Shown one piece after another: positions 42,784-57,766 of a stretch of DNA of 64,000 nucleotides; the first letter of the stretch is position 1, and each line of letters begins with the position of its first letter. Both the position numbers and the translations under genes were made by a program. The stretch is from NCBI GenBank assembly GCA_041890495.1, contig CP169086.1, positions 2,790,001-2,854,000 on the forward strand, in the 5' to 3' direction. Source of the stretch: Escherichia boydii. Lineage in GTDB: Bacteria > Pseudomonadota > Gammaproteobacteria > Enterobacterales > Enterobacteriaceae. The notes under the pieces were generated by a model. It saw only the letters and a program-made list of their open reading frames with translations, did not search any database and had not been told where the DNA came from.

Positions 42784-45489
42784 TTATTGCAGGCGGCCAT
42801 GGCACTGCTTGTATTTTTTACCAGAACCGCACGGGCAAGGATCGTTACGTCCTACTTTGCGCTCTCCGGTTTGCGCCGCCAGTGCAGCTGCGGCTGCAGA
42901 GTCGTCATCCTGATGGCTAAGCTGCTGCATTTGCGCTAAACGCTCGGCTTCCATACGACGCTGTTGTTCCAGCTCCTCAACCTCTTCAGGCATACGTACC
43001 TGAACTTTGCTCAGCGTACTGATAACTTCATATTTCAACGACTCCAGCATCGCTGCAAACATGGAGAACGATTCACGTTTGTATTCCTGCTTCGGATCTT
43101 TCTGTGCGTAGCCACGCAGGTGGATACCCTGACGCAGATAGTCCATCGCTGCCAGGTGCTCTTTCCACAGGGAGTCAAGCGTTTGCAGCATGACGCCTTT
43201 CTCGAAGTGACGCATCATCTCAGCACCAACCACTTCTTCTTTACGCTGATACACTTCGATGGACTGCGCCAGAATGCGCTCACGCAGCGTCTCTTCATGC
43301 AGTTCTGGTTCTTTATCCAGCCACTCGGCAATTGGCAAATCGAGGTCGAAATCGTTCTTCAGACGTTCCTGCAGCCCCGGAATATCCCACATTTCTTCCA
43401 GCGACTGTGGTGGAATGTAGGCATCAATGGTCGCTTTGAACACATCTTCACGAATGCTGTTAATGGTTTCGCTCACATCGCTGACATCCAACAGTTCGTT
43501 ACGCTGGGAGTAAATGGCGCGACGCTGATCGTTAGCCACGTCATCATATTCCAGCAGTTGCTTACGAATGTCGAAGTTACGGCTTTCAACTTTACGCTGG
43601 GCGTTGGCAATCGCTTTAGTCACCCACGGGTGTTCAATGGCTTCGCCTGGCTTCATACCCAGTTTACGCATCATGCCGGATACTCGGTCGGAAGCAAAAA
43701 TACGCATCAGCGCATCTTCCATCGATAGGTAGAAACGGGAAGAACCAGCATCCCCCTGACGACCAGAACGACCGCGCAACTGGTTATCGATACGACGGGA
43801 TTCGTGACGCTCGGTACCGATGATATGCAGGCCACCTGCTTCCAGTACCGCATCGTGACGTACCTGCCAGTCGGCTTTAATTTTTTCAATTTGCTCTGCG
43901 GTCGGATTTTCCAGCGCGGCAACTTCTGCCTGCCAGCTACCACCGAGCACAATATCTGTACCACGACCCGCCATATTGGTCGCGATAGTCACCGCAGCCG
44001 GATAACCTGCCTGAGCAACAATCGCCGCTTCGTTGGCGTGGAATTTGGCGTTCAGGACGTTGTGCTTAATACCGGCTTTGGTCAGTTCGTTTGACACCAG
44101 CTCCGATTTTTCGATGGAGATAGTACCCACCAGCACCGGCTGGCCTTTCGCAGTACGTTCTTTGATATCTTCAATGATCGCCTGAATTTTTTCCGCTTCA
44201 GTCATGTAGACCAGGTCCGGCAGATCTTTACGAATCATTGGACGGTTGGTCGGAACAACGACGGTATCCAGCTTGTAGATTGAGCTAAATTCGAAAGCTT
44301 CGGTATCAGCAGTACCGGTCATCCCCGCCAGTTTTTCATACAGACGGAAGTAGTTCTGGAAGGTGATCGAAGCCAGCGTTTGGTTTTCGTTCTGGATCTG
44401 CACACCTTCTTTCGCTTCCACAGCCTGGTGCAGACCATCGGACCAGCGACGGCCCTGCATGGTACGACCGGTGTGTTCGTCAACGATGATAACTTCACCA
44501 TCTTTAACGATGTAGTCGACGTCACGGGTAAACAGCGCATGAGCGCGCAGCGCCGCCGTTACGTGGTGCATCAGCATGATGTTGGCCGGAGAGTACAGAG
44601 ACTCCCCTTCATCCATGATGCCCTCTTTCACCAGCAGTTCTTCAATCAGCACCAGACCACGTTCGGTCAGGTTCACCTGGCGAGATTTTTCGTCCACCGA
44701 GAAGTGGCCTTCGCCCTGGAAGGTTTCGGAGTCTTCTTTTTCCTGACGGATCAGGTGCGGAATAATTTTATTCACGCGTTTATACATTTCCGAGCTGTCT
44801 TCTGCCGGGCCGGAAATGATCAGCGGTGTACGCGCTTCATCGATCAGGATGGAGTCCACTTCGTCCACCAGCGCATAGTGCAGTTTACGCTGTACACGTT
44901 CTTCAGGGCTGAACGCCATGTTGTCGCGCAGGTAGTCAAAGCCGTATTCGTTGTTCGTACCGTAAGTGATGTCAGCTGCGTAAGCTTCGCGCTTTGCCGG
45001 TGCTGGCATGCCCGGCAGGTTGATACCGACAGTCAGGCCAAGGAATTCAAACAGCGGACGGTTGTTTTCGGCGTCACGTTGCGCCAGGTAGTCGTTGACG
45101 GTAACTACGTGCACGCCTTTACCGGTTAGTGCGTTCAGGTAAGCAGGCAGCGTTGCGGTCAGGGTTTTTCCTTCACCGGTACGCATTTCGGCGATGCAGC
45201 GTTCGTTAAGAACCATACCGCCGAGTAACTGAACGTCGAAGTGACGCATACCAAAGACGCGCTTACTTGCCTCACGTACCACGGCGAAAGCTTCCGGGAT
45301 CAGATTTTCCAGCACTTCGCCTTTTTCCAGACGTGCACGAAACTCTGCGGTTTTCCCTTTCAGTTCTTCGTCGGAGAGTTTTTCCATCTCCGGTTCCATG
45401 GCATTGATGATGTTGATCACTTTGCGCATCCGGCGCAGGGTGCGATCGTTACGACTACCGAAAACTTTAGTTAACAATTTGATTAGCAT
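42784..45489 (-). CDS. secA: preprotein translocase ATPase SecA
   Basis: SecA drives secretory proteins through the SecYEG channel using ATP. The 901 residues equal the E. coli length. Present are Walker A (MRTGEGKT), the DEAD-type box (DEVDSIL), motif VI-like RGRSGRQGD, and the C-terminal zinc/SecB-binding tail (CPCGSGKKYKQCHG). Translation is controlled by the upstream secM arrest peptide. The coding sequence looks K-12-like throughout. Confidence 0.98.
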   Translation of the reverse strand: MLIKLLTKVFGSRNDRTLRRMRKVINIINAMEPEMEKLSDEELKGKTAEFRARLEKGEVLENLIPEAFAVVREASKRVFGMRHFDVQLLGGMVLNERCIAEMRTGEGKTLTATLPAYLNALTGKGVHVVTVNDYLAQRDAENNRPLFEFLGLTVGINLPGMPAPAKREAYAADITYGTNNEYGFDYLRDNMAFSPEERVQRKLHYALVDEVDSILIDEARTPLIISGPAEDSSEMYKRVNKIIPHLIRQEKEDSETFQGEGHFSVDEKSRQVNLTERGLVLIEELLVKEGIMDEGESLYSPANIMLMHHVTAALRAHALFTRDVDYIVKDGEVIIVDEHTGRTMQGRRWSDGLHQAVEAKEGVQIQNENQTLASITFQNYFRLYEKLAGMTGTADTEAFEFSSIYKLDTVVVPTNRPMIRKDLPDLVYMTEAEKIQAIIEDIKERTAKGQPVLVGTISIEKSELVSNELTKAGIKHNVLNAKFHANEAAIVAQAGYPAAVTIATNMAGRGTDIVLGGSWQAEVAALENPTAEQIEKIKADWQVRHDAVLEAGGLHIIGTERHESRRIDNQLRGRSGRQGDAGSSRFYLSMEDALMRIFASDRVSGMMRKLGMKPGEAIEHPWVTKAIANAQRKVESRNFDIRKQLLEYDDVANDQRRAIYSQRNELLDVSDVSETINSIREDVFKATIDAYIPPQSLEEMWDIPGLQERLKNDFDLDLPIAEWLDKEPELHEETLRERILAQSIEVYQRKEEVVGAEMMRHFEKGVMLQTLDSLWKEHLAAMDYLRQGIHLRGYAQKDPKQEYKRESFSMFAAMLESLKYEVISTLSKVQVRMPEEVEELEQQRRMEAERLAQMQQLSHQDDDSAAAAALAAQTGERKVGRNDPCPCGSGKKYKQCHGRLQ

Positions 45490-45550
45490 AATAAAATCTC
45501 AAACGCCCCGCGTTGCGGAGTTAATAAAATGAAGTAAAGGTTTATTGTTG

Positions 45551-46063
<513 letters not shown>

Positions 46064-46213
46064 GTTATTGCCATCCCGATCATATTCAAACGTATTTAGC
46101 GCACAAATCTTATCATTAAAGCCTGCAGTCCACAGCACGAATGAAGATAAGTTGTGCGGAAAAGTGCTTAAGAAAACAGCGTTCGCACCGTTTTTTATAG
46201 CTCTTATAAAATT

Positions 46214-46268
46214 CAAAAAAAAACGACTGGTTCACCTGGCCGGAGAGAGTGCCAGATTTGCCAGTCGA
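46214..46268 (-). terminator. lpxC terminator
   Basis: CGACTGG (46224-46230) and CCAGTCG (46261-46267) enclose an inner CTGGC/GCCAG stem. On the minus strand the hairpin is followed by a run of nine T, about 25 bases past the lpxC stop. Confidence 0.85.
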
Positions 46269-46293
46269 ATTTTATACGACAGTATAAATGTCG

Positions 46294-47232
<939 letters not shown>

Positions 47233-47311
47233 CTATCCAACCGAAGTGTACTATACATTCGGCGGGCCAGTTTAGCACAAAGAGCCTCGAAACCCAAATT
47301 CCAGTCAATTC

Positions 47312-48463
47312 TTAATCAGCTTGCTTACGCAGGAATGCTGGGATATCCAGATAATCCGGCTCTTTCGCAGTTTGCGGCGCATTGTCATTCACGACTTTAG
47401 CAACCGGCTTCTGCTCCTGGGTCAGCGGAGCCATCCCATGCTGCTGGTAGCGATCCATCACTGGCTGCTGAACCTGCTTATTGGTCACCAGAGTGATTTC
47501 AGGACGTTTGTCCATGCCGATACCTGTCGCAACAACGGTTACGCGCAGCTCGTCATTCATATCCGGGTCAAGAGAAGTACCGATAACCACAGTCGCGTTG
47601 TCGGAAGCAAATGCACGGATGGTGTTACCTACCGTTTCGAACTCATCCAGACGCAGGTCGAAGCCCGCCGTGATGTTAACCAGCACGCCGCGCGCGCCAG
47701 ACAGGTCGATATCTTCCAGCAGCGGAGAAGAGATAGCCATTTCAGCAGCTTCTTCCGCACGGTCTTCACCGCTCGCCACGCCAGAACCCATCATTGCGTA
47801 GCCCATCTCAGACATTACGGTGCGTACGTCTGCAAAGTCCACGTTCATCAAACCCGGACGAGTAATCAGTTCAGCGATACCTTGCACAGCGCCTTTCAGT
47901 ACATCGTTCGCTGCGCCAAACGCATCCAGCAGGGAGATACCGCGGCCCAGAACTTTCAGCAGTTTGTCGTTCGGGATAGTGATCAGAGAGTCCACATGCT
48001 TGGACAGTTCAGTGATCCCCTGCTCCGCGAATGCCATACGCTTCTTGCCTTCAAAGTTGAAAGGCTTAGTGACGACAGCAACGGTCAGGATACCCAAATC
48101 TTTTGCCACTTCAGCGACGACTGGTGCTGCACCTGTACCGGTACCACCACCCATACCCGCAGCAATAAAGACCATGTCTGCACCTTCCAGCGCCGCACGC
48201 AATGCATCGCGATCCTCATCAGCCGCATTGCGGCCAACTTCTGGATTAGCGCCAGCGCCCAGTCCTTTGGTGATACCGCTACCGATTTGAATCGTCTGTC
48301 CAACCGCTGTTTTACGCAGCGCTTGTGCATCGGTATTTACCGCGAAGAATTCAACACCTTCAATGCGCTCGCGCACCATGTGTTCAACAGCATTACCGCC
48401 GCCGCCGCCGACGCCGATGACTTTAATCACCGCGTCATTGGTAAGTTCCATTGGTTCAAACAT
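47312..48463 (-). CDS. ftsZ: cell division protein FtsZ
   Basis: FtsZ is the tubulin-like GTPase that forms the Z ring. The 383 residues include the tubulin signature GGGTGTG, the T7 loop (NVDFADVRTVM), a flexible linker, and the conserved C-terminal peptide (DYLDIPAFLRKQ) that binds FtsA, ZipA and ZapD. It ends the ftsQAZ group; the 60-base gap after ftsA allows independent translation. No change from the E. coli length is seen. Confidence 0.98.
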   Translation of the reverse strand: MFEPMELTNDAVIKVIGVGGGGGNAVEHMVRERIEGVEFFAVNTDAQALRKTAVGQTIQIGSGITKGLGAGANPEVGRNAADEDRDALRAALEGADMVFIAAGMGGGTGTGAAPVVAEVAKDLGILTVAVVTKPFNFEGKKRMAFAEQGITELSKHVDSLITIPNDKLLKVLGRGISLLDAFGAANDVLKGAVQGIAELITRPGLMNVDFADVRTVMSEMGYAMMGSGVASGEDRAEEAAEMAISSPLLEDIDLSGARGVLVNITAGFDLRLDEFETVGNTIRAFASDNATVVIGTSLDPDMNDELRVTVVATGIGMDKRPEITLVTNKQVQQPVMDRYQQHGMAPLTQEQKPVAKVVNDNAPQTAKEPDYLDIPAFLRKQAD

Positions 48464-48523
48464 AGTTTCTCTCCGATTTGTGCCTGTCGCCTGAGGCCGT
48501 AATCATCGTCGGCCTCATAAAAA

Positions 48524-49786
48524 TTAAAACTCTTTTCGCAGCCAACTATTGAGTCGCTTGATCCACGAGCCAACTGATGCTGTAACACGTTTTTCTACTT
48601 CAGCTTCACCGTTAAGATGTGACTCTTTCCCATAGTGAAGCAATCCCACCGCCGTCGAATAATACGGCTCCTGAGCATAATCCGTTAAACCGGTAATGTT
48701 CAGCGGCGCGCCGATACGCACTTGCGTATGAAACACGCGCTGAGCACAGGCTGCAAGACCTTCGATCTGCGCTGCGCCACCGGTTAATACAATGCCTGCC
48801 GCCAGGTGATGTTTAACCCCTTGTTGGCGAAGCTTTTCCTGCAACTGCAATATCTCTTCGTTGACCAGGTTGAGCAGCTCGGTATAGCGCGGCTCGATCA
48901 CCTCTGCCAGTGTCTGACGTTGCAGACTCCGTGGCGGACGACCACCTACGCTCGGCACTTCCACGCTCTCATCTTTTCCAACGATGGAACCCAGCGCACA
49001 ACCGTGGCGAACTTTAATCGCTTCGGCGTCGCTTGGCGGCGTGCCAAAGGCGTAAGCGATATCACTGGTCACGACATTGCCAGCATAAGGAATTACCTTA
49101 GTGTGGCGCAATGCCCCACCGGTATAAACGGCGATATCCATTGTACCACCACCGATATCGACGACGCAGACACCCAGTTCACGTTCATCTTCCGTCAATA
49201 CCGAATAACTTGATGCCAGTCCGGCAAATATCAGTTGGTCAACTTTCAGCCCACAACGTTCAACCGCTTTGACGATGTTTTTCGCCATATCGTTGTGACA
49301 TGTGATCAGGTGCACTTTTGCCTGCATCCGCACGCCCGAAAGTCCTACCGGATTCTTGATCCCTTCCTGATAGTCAATCGCATACTCTTGCGGGATCACA
49401 TGCAGCACACGATGCTCATCGCGCACACGCACCGATTTCGCGGTATGGACGACGTTTTCCACATCTTCTTGCGTTACTTCTTCTTCAGAAATAGGCACCA
49501 TACCAATTTCATTCTGGCAGCTGATATGCTTACCAGAAAGCGCCAGATATACCGAAGAGATCTGACAATCTGCCATCAATTCTGCCTGGTCAATGGCGCG
49601 CTGTACGCACTTGACCACGGATTCGAGGTCGTTCACCCCGCCTTTATCCATACCACGCGACGGGCAGCTGCCCACGCCAATGATATTGACCATACCGTCG
49701 GGCAGAACTTCCCCTACTAAAGCGGCAACCTTCGCGGTACCAATCTCCAGTCCTACTACCAGTTTTCTGTCCGTCGCCTTGATCAT
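48524..49786 (-). CDS. ftsA: cell division protein FtsA
   Basis: FtsA is an actin-like ATPase that tethers FtsZ filaments to the membrane and recruits later divisome proteins. The 420 residues include the phosphate-binding GLEIGTAKVAALVGE, CVVDIGGGTMDIAVY, and the C-terminal amphipathic membrane-targeting helix (SWIKRLNSWLRKEF). The start overlaps the ftsQ stop by four bases. Confidence 0.98.
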   Translation of the reverse strand: MIKATDRKLVVGLEIGTAKVAALVGEVLPDGMVNIIGVGSCPSRGMDKGGVNDLESVVKCVQRAIDQAELMADCQISSVYLALSGKHISCQNEIGMVPISEEEVTQEDVENVVHTAKSVRVRDEHRVLHVIPQEYAIDYQEGIKNPVGLSGVRMQAKVHLITCHNDMAKNIVKAVERCGLKVDQLIFAGLASSYSVLTEDERELGVCVVDIGGGTMDIAVYTGGALRHTKVIPYAGNVVTSDIAYAFGTPPSDAEAIKVRHGCALGSIVGKDESVEVPSVGGRPPRSLQRQTLAEVIEPRYTELLNLVNEEILQLQEKLRQQGVKHHLAAGIVLTGGAAQIEGLAACAQRVFHTQVRIGAPLNITGLTDYAQEPYYSTAVGLLHYGKESHLNGEAEVEKRVTASVGSWIKRLNSWLRKEF

Positions 49787-50613
49787 TGTTGTTCTGCCTG
49801 TGCCTGATTTTGTTGCTGAGTAGATTCCTCTGGCGGCAAGGGCGCCCAGCCTACTGCCGCTCCAGAGTCATAACGCAAATCAACGTAGCTAATCCGTTTG
49901 CCATCGGTTTGCGCCTGCTGCTGTAAAACCGGATAAAGTTCTACAAAGCGAGCCAAACGTTTCATCGTATCGCCCCGGCCAAGATTGAGCTTAATATCGT
50001 TATTCAGCGTCAACTGCCAGGAACGCCGCGCGGTCATCGCCGCTTCCTTCAGAGTAAATCTGTCCTTTGCCAGCATCTGCCCCATTTCGCGATAGCCCTG
50101 CAACACTTCATTAGCGCTGCCTTCCGGGCCATACAGCATTGGAAGCACCTGCTTGCTGGTGCGATCTGGCGGCACGCTGAAGGTGTTTCCTTCCGCGTCT
50201 ACCATGTGTTGATCATTCCACCGCGCAATCGGCACATATTCAACCAGATGAATCTTCAATTCATCAGGCCACTGCTTTCTGACGCTCACCTGCTTAATCC
50301 ACGGCAGGCGTTGTTCTATTTGCGTCTGGATGATGTTGACATCCTGGGTCATAAAGGTACCCGGCTCACCCAATGCCAGGATCGACTGCCGGATATCGTC
50401 ATTACGCGTGTAATGGCGTTCACCGGTCAACACCAGCTTTGAGAGCGGCAGGCGTTGCGCATCTTCCATCCAGCCCAACACGACCCAGCCGCTCACCAAC
50501 ACTGTCGTTAAAACGGTCAGCAGGAAAAGGATCCCCGCCAGACGCGTTCCATTATTGCGGCGAGAAGAAACCTCTTCTTCGCTATTTCGCGTGTTCAGAG
50601 CAGCCTGCGACAT
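49783..50613 (-). CDS. ftsQ: cell division protein FtsQ
   Basis: FtsQ is a bitopic inner-membrane protein linking early and late divisome proteins through FtsB and FtsL. The 276 residues comprise a short cytoplasmic N-terminus, one transmembrane helix (about residues 26-48, GILFLLTVLTTVLVSGWVVL), a POTRA domain and a beta domain. It lies one base after ddlB and overlaps ftsA by four. Confidence 0.97.
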   Translation of the reverse strand: MSQAALNTRNSEEEVSSRRNNGTRLAGILFLLTVLTTVLVSGWVVLGWMEDAQRLPLSKLVLTGERHYTRNDDIRQSILALGEPGTFMTQDVNIIQTQIEQRLPWIKQVSVRKQWPDELKIHLVEYVPIARWNDQHMVDAEGNTFSVPPDRTSKQVLPMLYGPEGSANEVLQGYREMGQMLAKDRFTLKEAAMTARRSWQLTLNNDIKLNLGRGDTMKRLARFVELYPVLQQQAQTDGKRISYVDLRYDSGAAVGWAPLPPEESTQQQNQAQAEQQ

Positions 50614-50614
50614 A

Positions 50615-53003
<2,389 letters not shown>

Positions 53004-53056
53004 TCTTTACGCCATTAACTTCTTAAATTCATACGATGCAAAAGGCATCGCTACAA

Positions 53057-54124
53057 TTACGCCCGGGCAACCCGGCTCACTTCATTTGCCACTCGCTCGG
53101 TGGCATCCGGAATGGATGCAGCGCGGGCGCGTTCTGCCATGGTTAATAAGGTTTCTCGCGACCACCCGGCCAGGGTGTTGGCGACAGCATCCACGCTAAG
53201 CTGTGGCTGCTCGATAATTTTGGCTGCGCCCGCTTTTTCCAGCGGTAGCGCATTCCAGTATTGCTGGCGGTCTTTATGTTGAAACGGCACAAACAACGCC
53301 GGTAGTCCTGCCGCGGCGATTTCACTCACCGTTAACGCACCGGAGCGGCAAACGACGACATCCGCCCACGCATACGCCGCCGCCATATCATCAATAAATT
53401 CCGTCACTTTATGCTGCGGTTGCCCCGCTTCGGCATACGCCTGTTCAACGGATTGTTGCGAACCTTTGCCGCTCTGATGCCAGATAGTGACTGAATCACC
53501 CAGTTTCGCAGCAACCTGCGGCATTGTCTGGTTAAGAATGCGTGCGCCCTGAGAACCACCCACTACCAGCACACGAACCGGACCTTCACGTCCAGCCAAA
53601 CGTTGCTGCGGCAACGGCAGCGCCAACACATCGGTACGCACCGGGTTACCCACTACTTCCGCATTAGGGAAAGCACCTGGAAACGCCTGCATCACTTTGG
53701 TGGCAATCTTCGCCAGCCATTTATTGGTTAAGCCCGCAATACCGTTTTGTTCATGAAGTACAACCGGAATGCCTAACGACCACGCGGCCAGACCACCTGG
53801 ACCTGACACGTAGCCTCCCATACCGAGCACCACGTCAGGTTTGTACGCTTTCATAATCGCCCGCGCCTGACGCCAGGCGTTGAAGATACGCAGCGGGGCA
53901 GCTATCAGTGCTTTTATACCTTTTCCACGCAGACCAGAGATACGAATGAAATCAATTTCGATGCCATGTTTTGGCACTAAGTCCGCTTCCATACGGTCGG
54001 CAGTCCCCAGCCAGCGAACTTGCCAACCCTGAGCCATTAGATGGTGCGCAACCGCCAGTCCCGGGAATACATGTCCACCGGTTCCGCCTGCCATCACCAT
54101 TAATCGCTTTCCTTGACCACTCAT
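53057..54124 (-). CDS. murG: UDP-GlcNAc:undecaprenyl-PP-MurNAc-pentapeptide GlcNAc transferase
   Basis: MurG is a peripheral inner-membrane GT-B glycosyltransferase that converts lipid I to lipid II. The 355 residues include the Gly-rich loops [14 protein letters not shown] and [11 protein letters not shown] and the donor-site motif [26 protein letters not shown] (quoted here only as [15 protein letters not shown] and KDRQQYWNA in order). It overlaps ftsW by four bases and feeds the flippase/polymerase step next door. Confidence 0.97.
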
Positions 54125-55365
54125 CGTGAACCTCGTACAAACGCCTGCGCTTTCTCCAGACGCGTTTCATAATCAATACGCAACAGCATCATGATGGCTG
54201 TCGACATAATCAGTAAGCTCGAACCACCGTAACTGATCAGCGGCAATGTCAGACCTTTGGTCGGTAACATCCCCGCCGCCGCGCCTACGTTAACCAGCGC
54301 CTGGAAGCTAAACCAGATGCCAATAGAACAGGCGAGAAAACCGGAAAAACGGTGGTCAATTTCTAATGCTTTACGGCCAATCGACATCGCGCGAAAAGCG
54401 ACGAAGAATACCATTAAAAGTGCCAGCACCACACCGACATACCCCAGTTCTTCGCCGATAATGGCGAAAATAAAGTCAGTGTGCGCTTCCGGCAGATACT
54501 CCAGTTTTTGTACCGAGTTACCTAAACCTTGCCCCCAAAGTTCGCCGCGACCAAACGCCATCAGCGATTGCGTTAACTGATAGCCGCTGCCAAAGGGATC
54601 TTCCCACGGGTTCCAGAATGCGGTAACACGGCGGATACGGTACGGTTCGGCGAGTATCAGCAACACAACCGCTGAAATGCCCATACCGATAATGGCAATG
54701 AACTGCCACAATTTCGCTCCCGCCAGGAACAACATCGCCAGCGTAGTCACAAACAACACCACCACCGTACCAAGGTCTGGCTGTGCCAGCAGTAACACTG
54801 CCAACACCAGAATCACGCCCATCGGTTTCAGGAAGCCGCGCAGGTTATTACGTACTTCGTCGCCTTTACGCACCAGATAGTTGGCGATATAGCAAAACAG
54901 CGACAGTTTTGTCAGCTCCGCAGGCTGGATACGCAGCAAACCGAGATCGATCCAACGCGATGCCCCTTTAACCGAGCTACCCACTACCAGGACGATCATC
55001 AGCAGGATGATAGATCCGAGCAGCATCGTGGCACTGTAGCGTTGCCAGAACTCCATCGGCAGACGCAGCGTAATGATCGCCAGAATAAACGCCAAAATCA
55101 GATAGACACCATCACGCTTCGCGAAGAAGAACGGATCGTTGGTTAAGCGTTGCCCTATGGGCATTGACGCCGAGGTCACCATGATAAAGCCAATCGCCGC
55201 GAGGCCGAAGGTCAGCCACAGTAAGGTGCGATCGTACATGATCAGGCTGTCGGTATCTTTTTCCCGCGAGCCCATCACCCAGCCCTTTAGCGCCGTGGAG
55301 ATCCAGACCAGGATACTGAATCCTGGCAGGCGCGGCATTTTCAGGCGAGGGAGAGATAAACGCAT
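54121..55365 (-). CDS. ftsW: peptidoglycan glycosyltransferase FtsW
   Basis: FtsW is the SEDS-family septal peptidoglycan polymerase working with FtsI. The 414-residue protein starts at 55365 ([15 protein letters not shown]), sharing one base with the murD stop; an earlier ATG would add one residue. About ten transmembrane helices are visible, with SEDS motifs such as [16 protein letters not shown] and [19 protein letters not shown]. It overlaps murG by four bases. Confidence 0.97.
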
Positions 55366-56681
55366 CAACCTAACTCCTTCGCCAGACGGGCAAACTCATT
55401 GCCTCGTTGTTCAAAGTTCTTGAACTGATCAAGGCTGGCACAGGCTGGGGAGAGCAGAACCATATCGCCCGGCTGAACACGCGGAGCCAGCAAGCGCATC
55501 GCCTGTTCCATAGTTTCGGTTTGTTCTGCCACTTCCGGGCGTAGCGCCGCCAGCTGCGCGCCGTCACGACCGAAACAATACAGACGTACGTTATCGCCAT
55601 TCAGGTAACGCGCCAGTGGGCTAAAGTCCGCCGATTTACCATCGCCACCCAGCAACAAATGCAGTGTGCCGTCTACGTGCAGGCCATTCAGCGCCGCTTC
55701 CGTACTGCCGACGTTGGTCGCTTTCGAATCGTTAATCCAACGTACGCCGTTATGCTCCAGCACAACTTCAAAGCGATGCGGCAGACCAGTGAATGTGGTT
55801 AACGCTTTCAGGCTGCTGGCACGCGGTAACCCTGCAGCATCTGCCAGCGCCAGCGCCGCCAGCGCATTGGTGTAGTTATGCTGCCCGGAAAGTTTCATCT
55901 CTTTCACATTCAGCACTTTCTCGCCTTTAACCCGCAGCCAGGTTTCGCCCTGCTGATGATTCAGGTGATAGTCACCCATGTTGACGCCAAAGCTGACGCA
56001 GCGTTCATCCGCACCGCGAATCGGCATTGTTAAGGCATCATCAGCATTAACCACGCAAACTTTCGCGTTTTCGTAAATGCGCAGTTTTGCTGCACGATAC
56101 TGTTGTAAACCAAACGGATAGCGATCCATATGATCTTCAGTCACGTTCAGAATGGTCGCTGCTACCGCCTGTAAGCTGGAGGTGGTTTCCAGCTGGAAGC
56201 TCGACAGTTCCAGCACGTACAGTTCACACTCATCATCCAGTAGCATCAACGCAGGCAGGCCAATATTGCCACCCACACCAACGTTAACCCCCGCCGCTTT
56301 CGCCATTTCACCCACTAGCGTGGTGACCGTGCTTTTGCCGTTAGAACCGGTAATCGCCACAATCGGTGCTTGTGCTTCGCGACAGAACAGCTCGATATCG
56401 CCAACGATTTCGATTCCGGCATCAGCGGCAGCGCTTAAGGATGGATGCGCCAGTGCAATACCGGGACTGGCGACAATCAGATCTGCCGCCATCAGCCATT
56501 CATCATTCAGACTGCCCGTGTGGCGTTCTACGGCTTCGGGTAATTTATCCAGGCCAGGCGGTGTCATACGCGTATCCATAACGCGCGGCGTCACACCGCG
56601 AGCGAGGAAAAAGTCCACGCAGGAAAGCCCGGTGAGGCCCAGGCCGATAATGACGACATTTTTACCCTGATAATCAGCCAT
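55365..56681 (-). CDS. murD: UDP-N-acetylmuramoyl-L-alanine-D-glutamate ligase
   Basis: MurD adds D-glutamate to UDP-MurNAc-L-Ala. The 438 residues contain the N-terminal UDP-binding [14 protein letters not shown], the ATP-binding [12 protein letters not shown], and the ligase motif [15 protein letters not shown]. It starts two bases after mraY stops and touches ftsW. Confidence 0.98.
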
Positions 56682-56683
56682 GA

Positions 56684-57766
56684 TTAACGTACCTTCAGCG
56701 TTGCCAGACCAATCAGAACCAGCATCAGCGAAATAATCCAGAAACGCACAATGACGCGCGGTTCCGGCCAGCCTTTCAGTTCATAGTGGTGATGAATCGG
56801 TGCCATGCGGAAAATACGTTGTCCGCGCAGTTTAAAGGAGCCGACCTGCAGGATGACAGAAAGCGTTTCTACCACGAACACGCCCCCCATAATCACCAGC
56901 AGGAATTCCTGACGTAGCAGTACGGCGATAATGCCTAACGCACCACCTAACGCCAGCGAACCTACATCGCCCATAAAGACCTGCGCCGGATAGGTGTTAA
57001 ACCACAGGAAGCCCAGTCCTGCCCCGACTATCGCGGTACAGACAATAACCAGTTCCCCGGCGTGTCGCAGATACGGTATATGCAAGTAGCTGGCAAAGTT
57101 CATATTGCCGGTCGCCCACGCCACCAGCGCAAAACCACCGGCGACAAATACGGTCGGCATAATTGCCAGGCCGTCGAGACCATCGGTCAGGTTTACCGCG
57201 TTGCCAGTACCCACAATGACGAAGTAAGCCAGCAGAATGTAGAACAGCCCCAGCTGCGGCATCACATCTTTAAAGAATGGGACCACCAGCTGCGTTGCGG
57301 GCGTGTCTTTGCCGGCAAGGTACAGGGCGAAGGCGACACCCAGCGCAATGACCGACATCCAGAAATACTTCCAACGAGCGATCAACCCTTTGGTGTCTTT
57401 ACGCACCACTTTGCGATAATCATCAACAAAGCCAATAACACCGTAACCTACCAGCACCACCAACACGCACCAGACGTACGGATTGGACGGGTAAGCCCAC
57501 AGCAGTACGGAGATCACAATCGCCGTCAGGATCATAATCCCGCCCATGGTCGGCGTACCGCGCTTGCTGAAGTGTGATTCAGGACCGTCGTTACGCACCA
57601 CCTGACCAAAGGAAAGTTTTTGCAAATGAGCAATCATACGCGGGCCCATCCACAATGAGATGAACAGCGCGGTCAGCAGGCTGACGATGGCGCGAAACGT
57701 CAGATAGGAAAAGACGTTAAAGCCGGAATAATATTTGACCAAATGTTCGGCCAGCCAAACTAACAT
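56684..57766 (-). CDS. mraY: phospho-N-acetylmuramoyl-pentapeptide transferase
   Basis: MraY transfers phospho-MurNAc-pentapeptide to undecaprenyl phosphate, making lipid I in the inner membrane. The 360 residues hold about ten transmembrane helices. Conserved motifs are [11 protein letters not shown], the Asp pair in [17 protein letters not shown], and the His-rich loop [11 protein letters not shown]. It overlaps murF by seven bases. Confidence 0.98.

Noticed and set aside
46064..46216. 51-residue N-terminal extension of SecM
   Set aside because: The known secM start is the GTG at 46063, followed directly by the SecM signal peptide.
47321..48502. 393-codon open frame opposite ftsZ
   Set aside because: It shadows ftsZ; no family features and no start signals.
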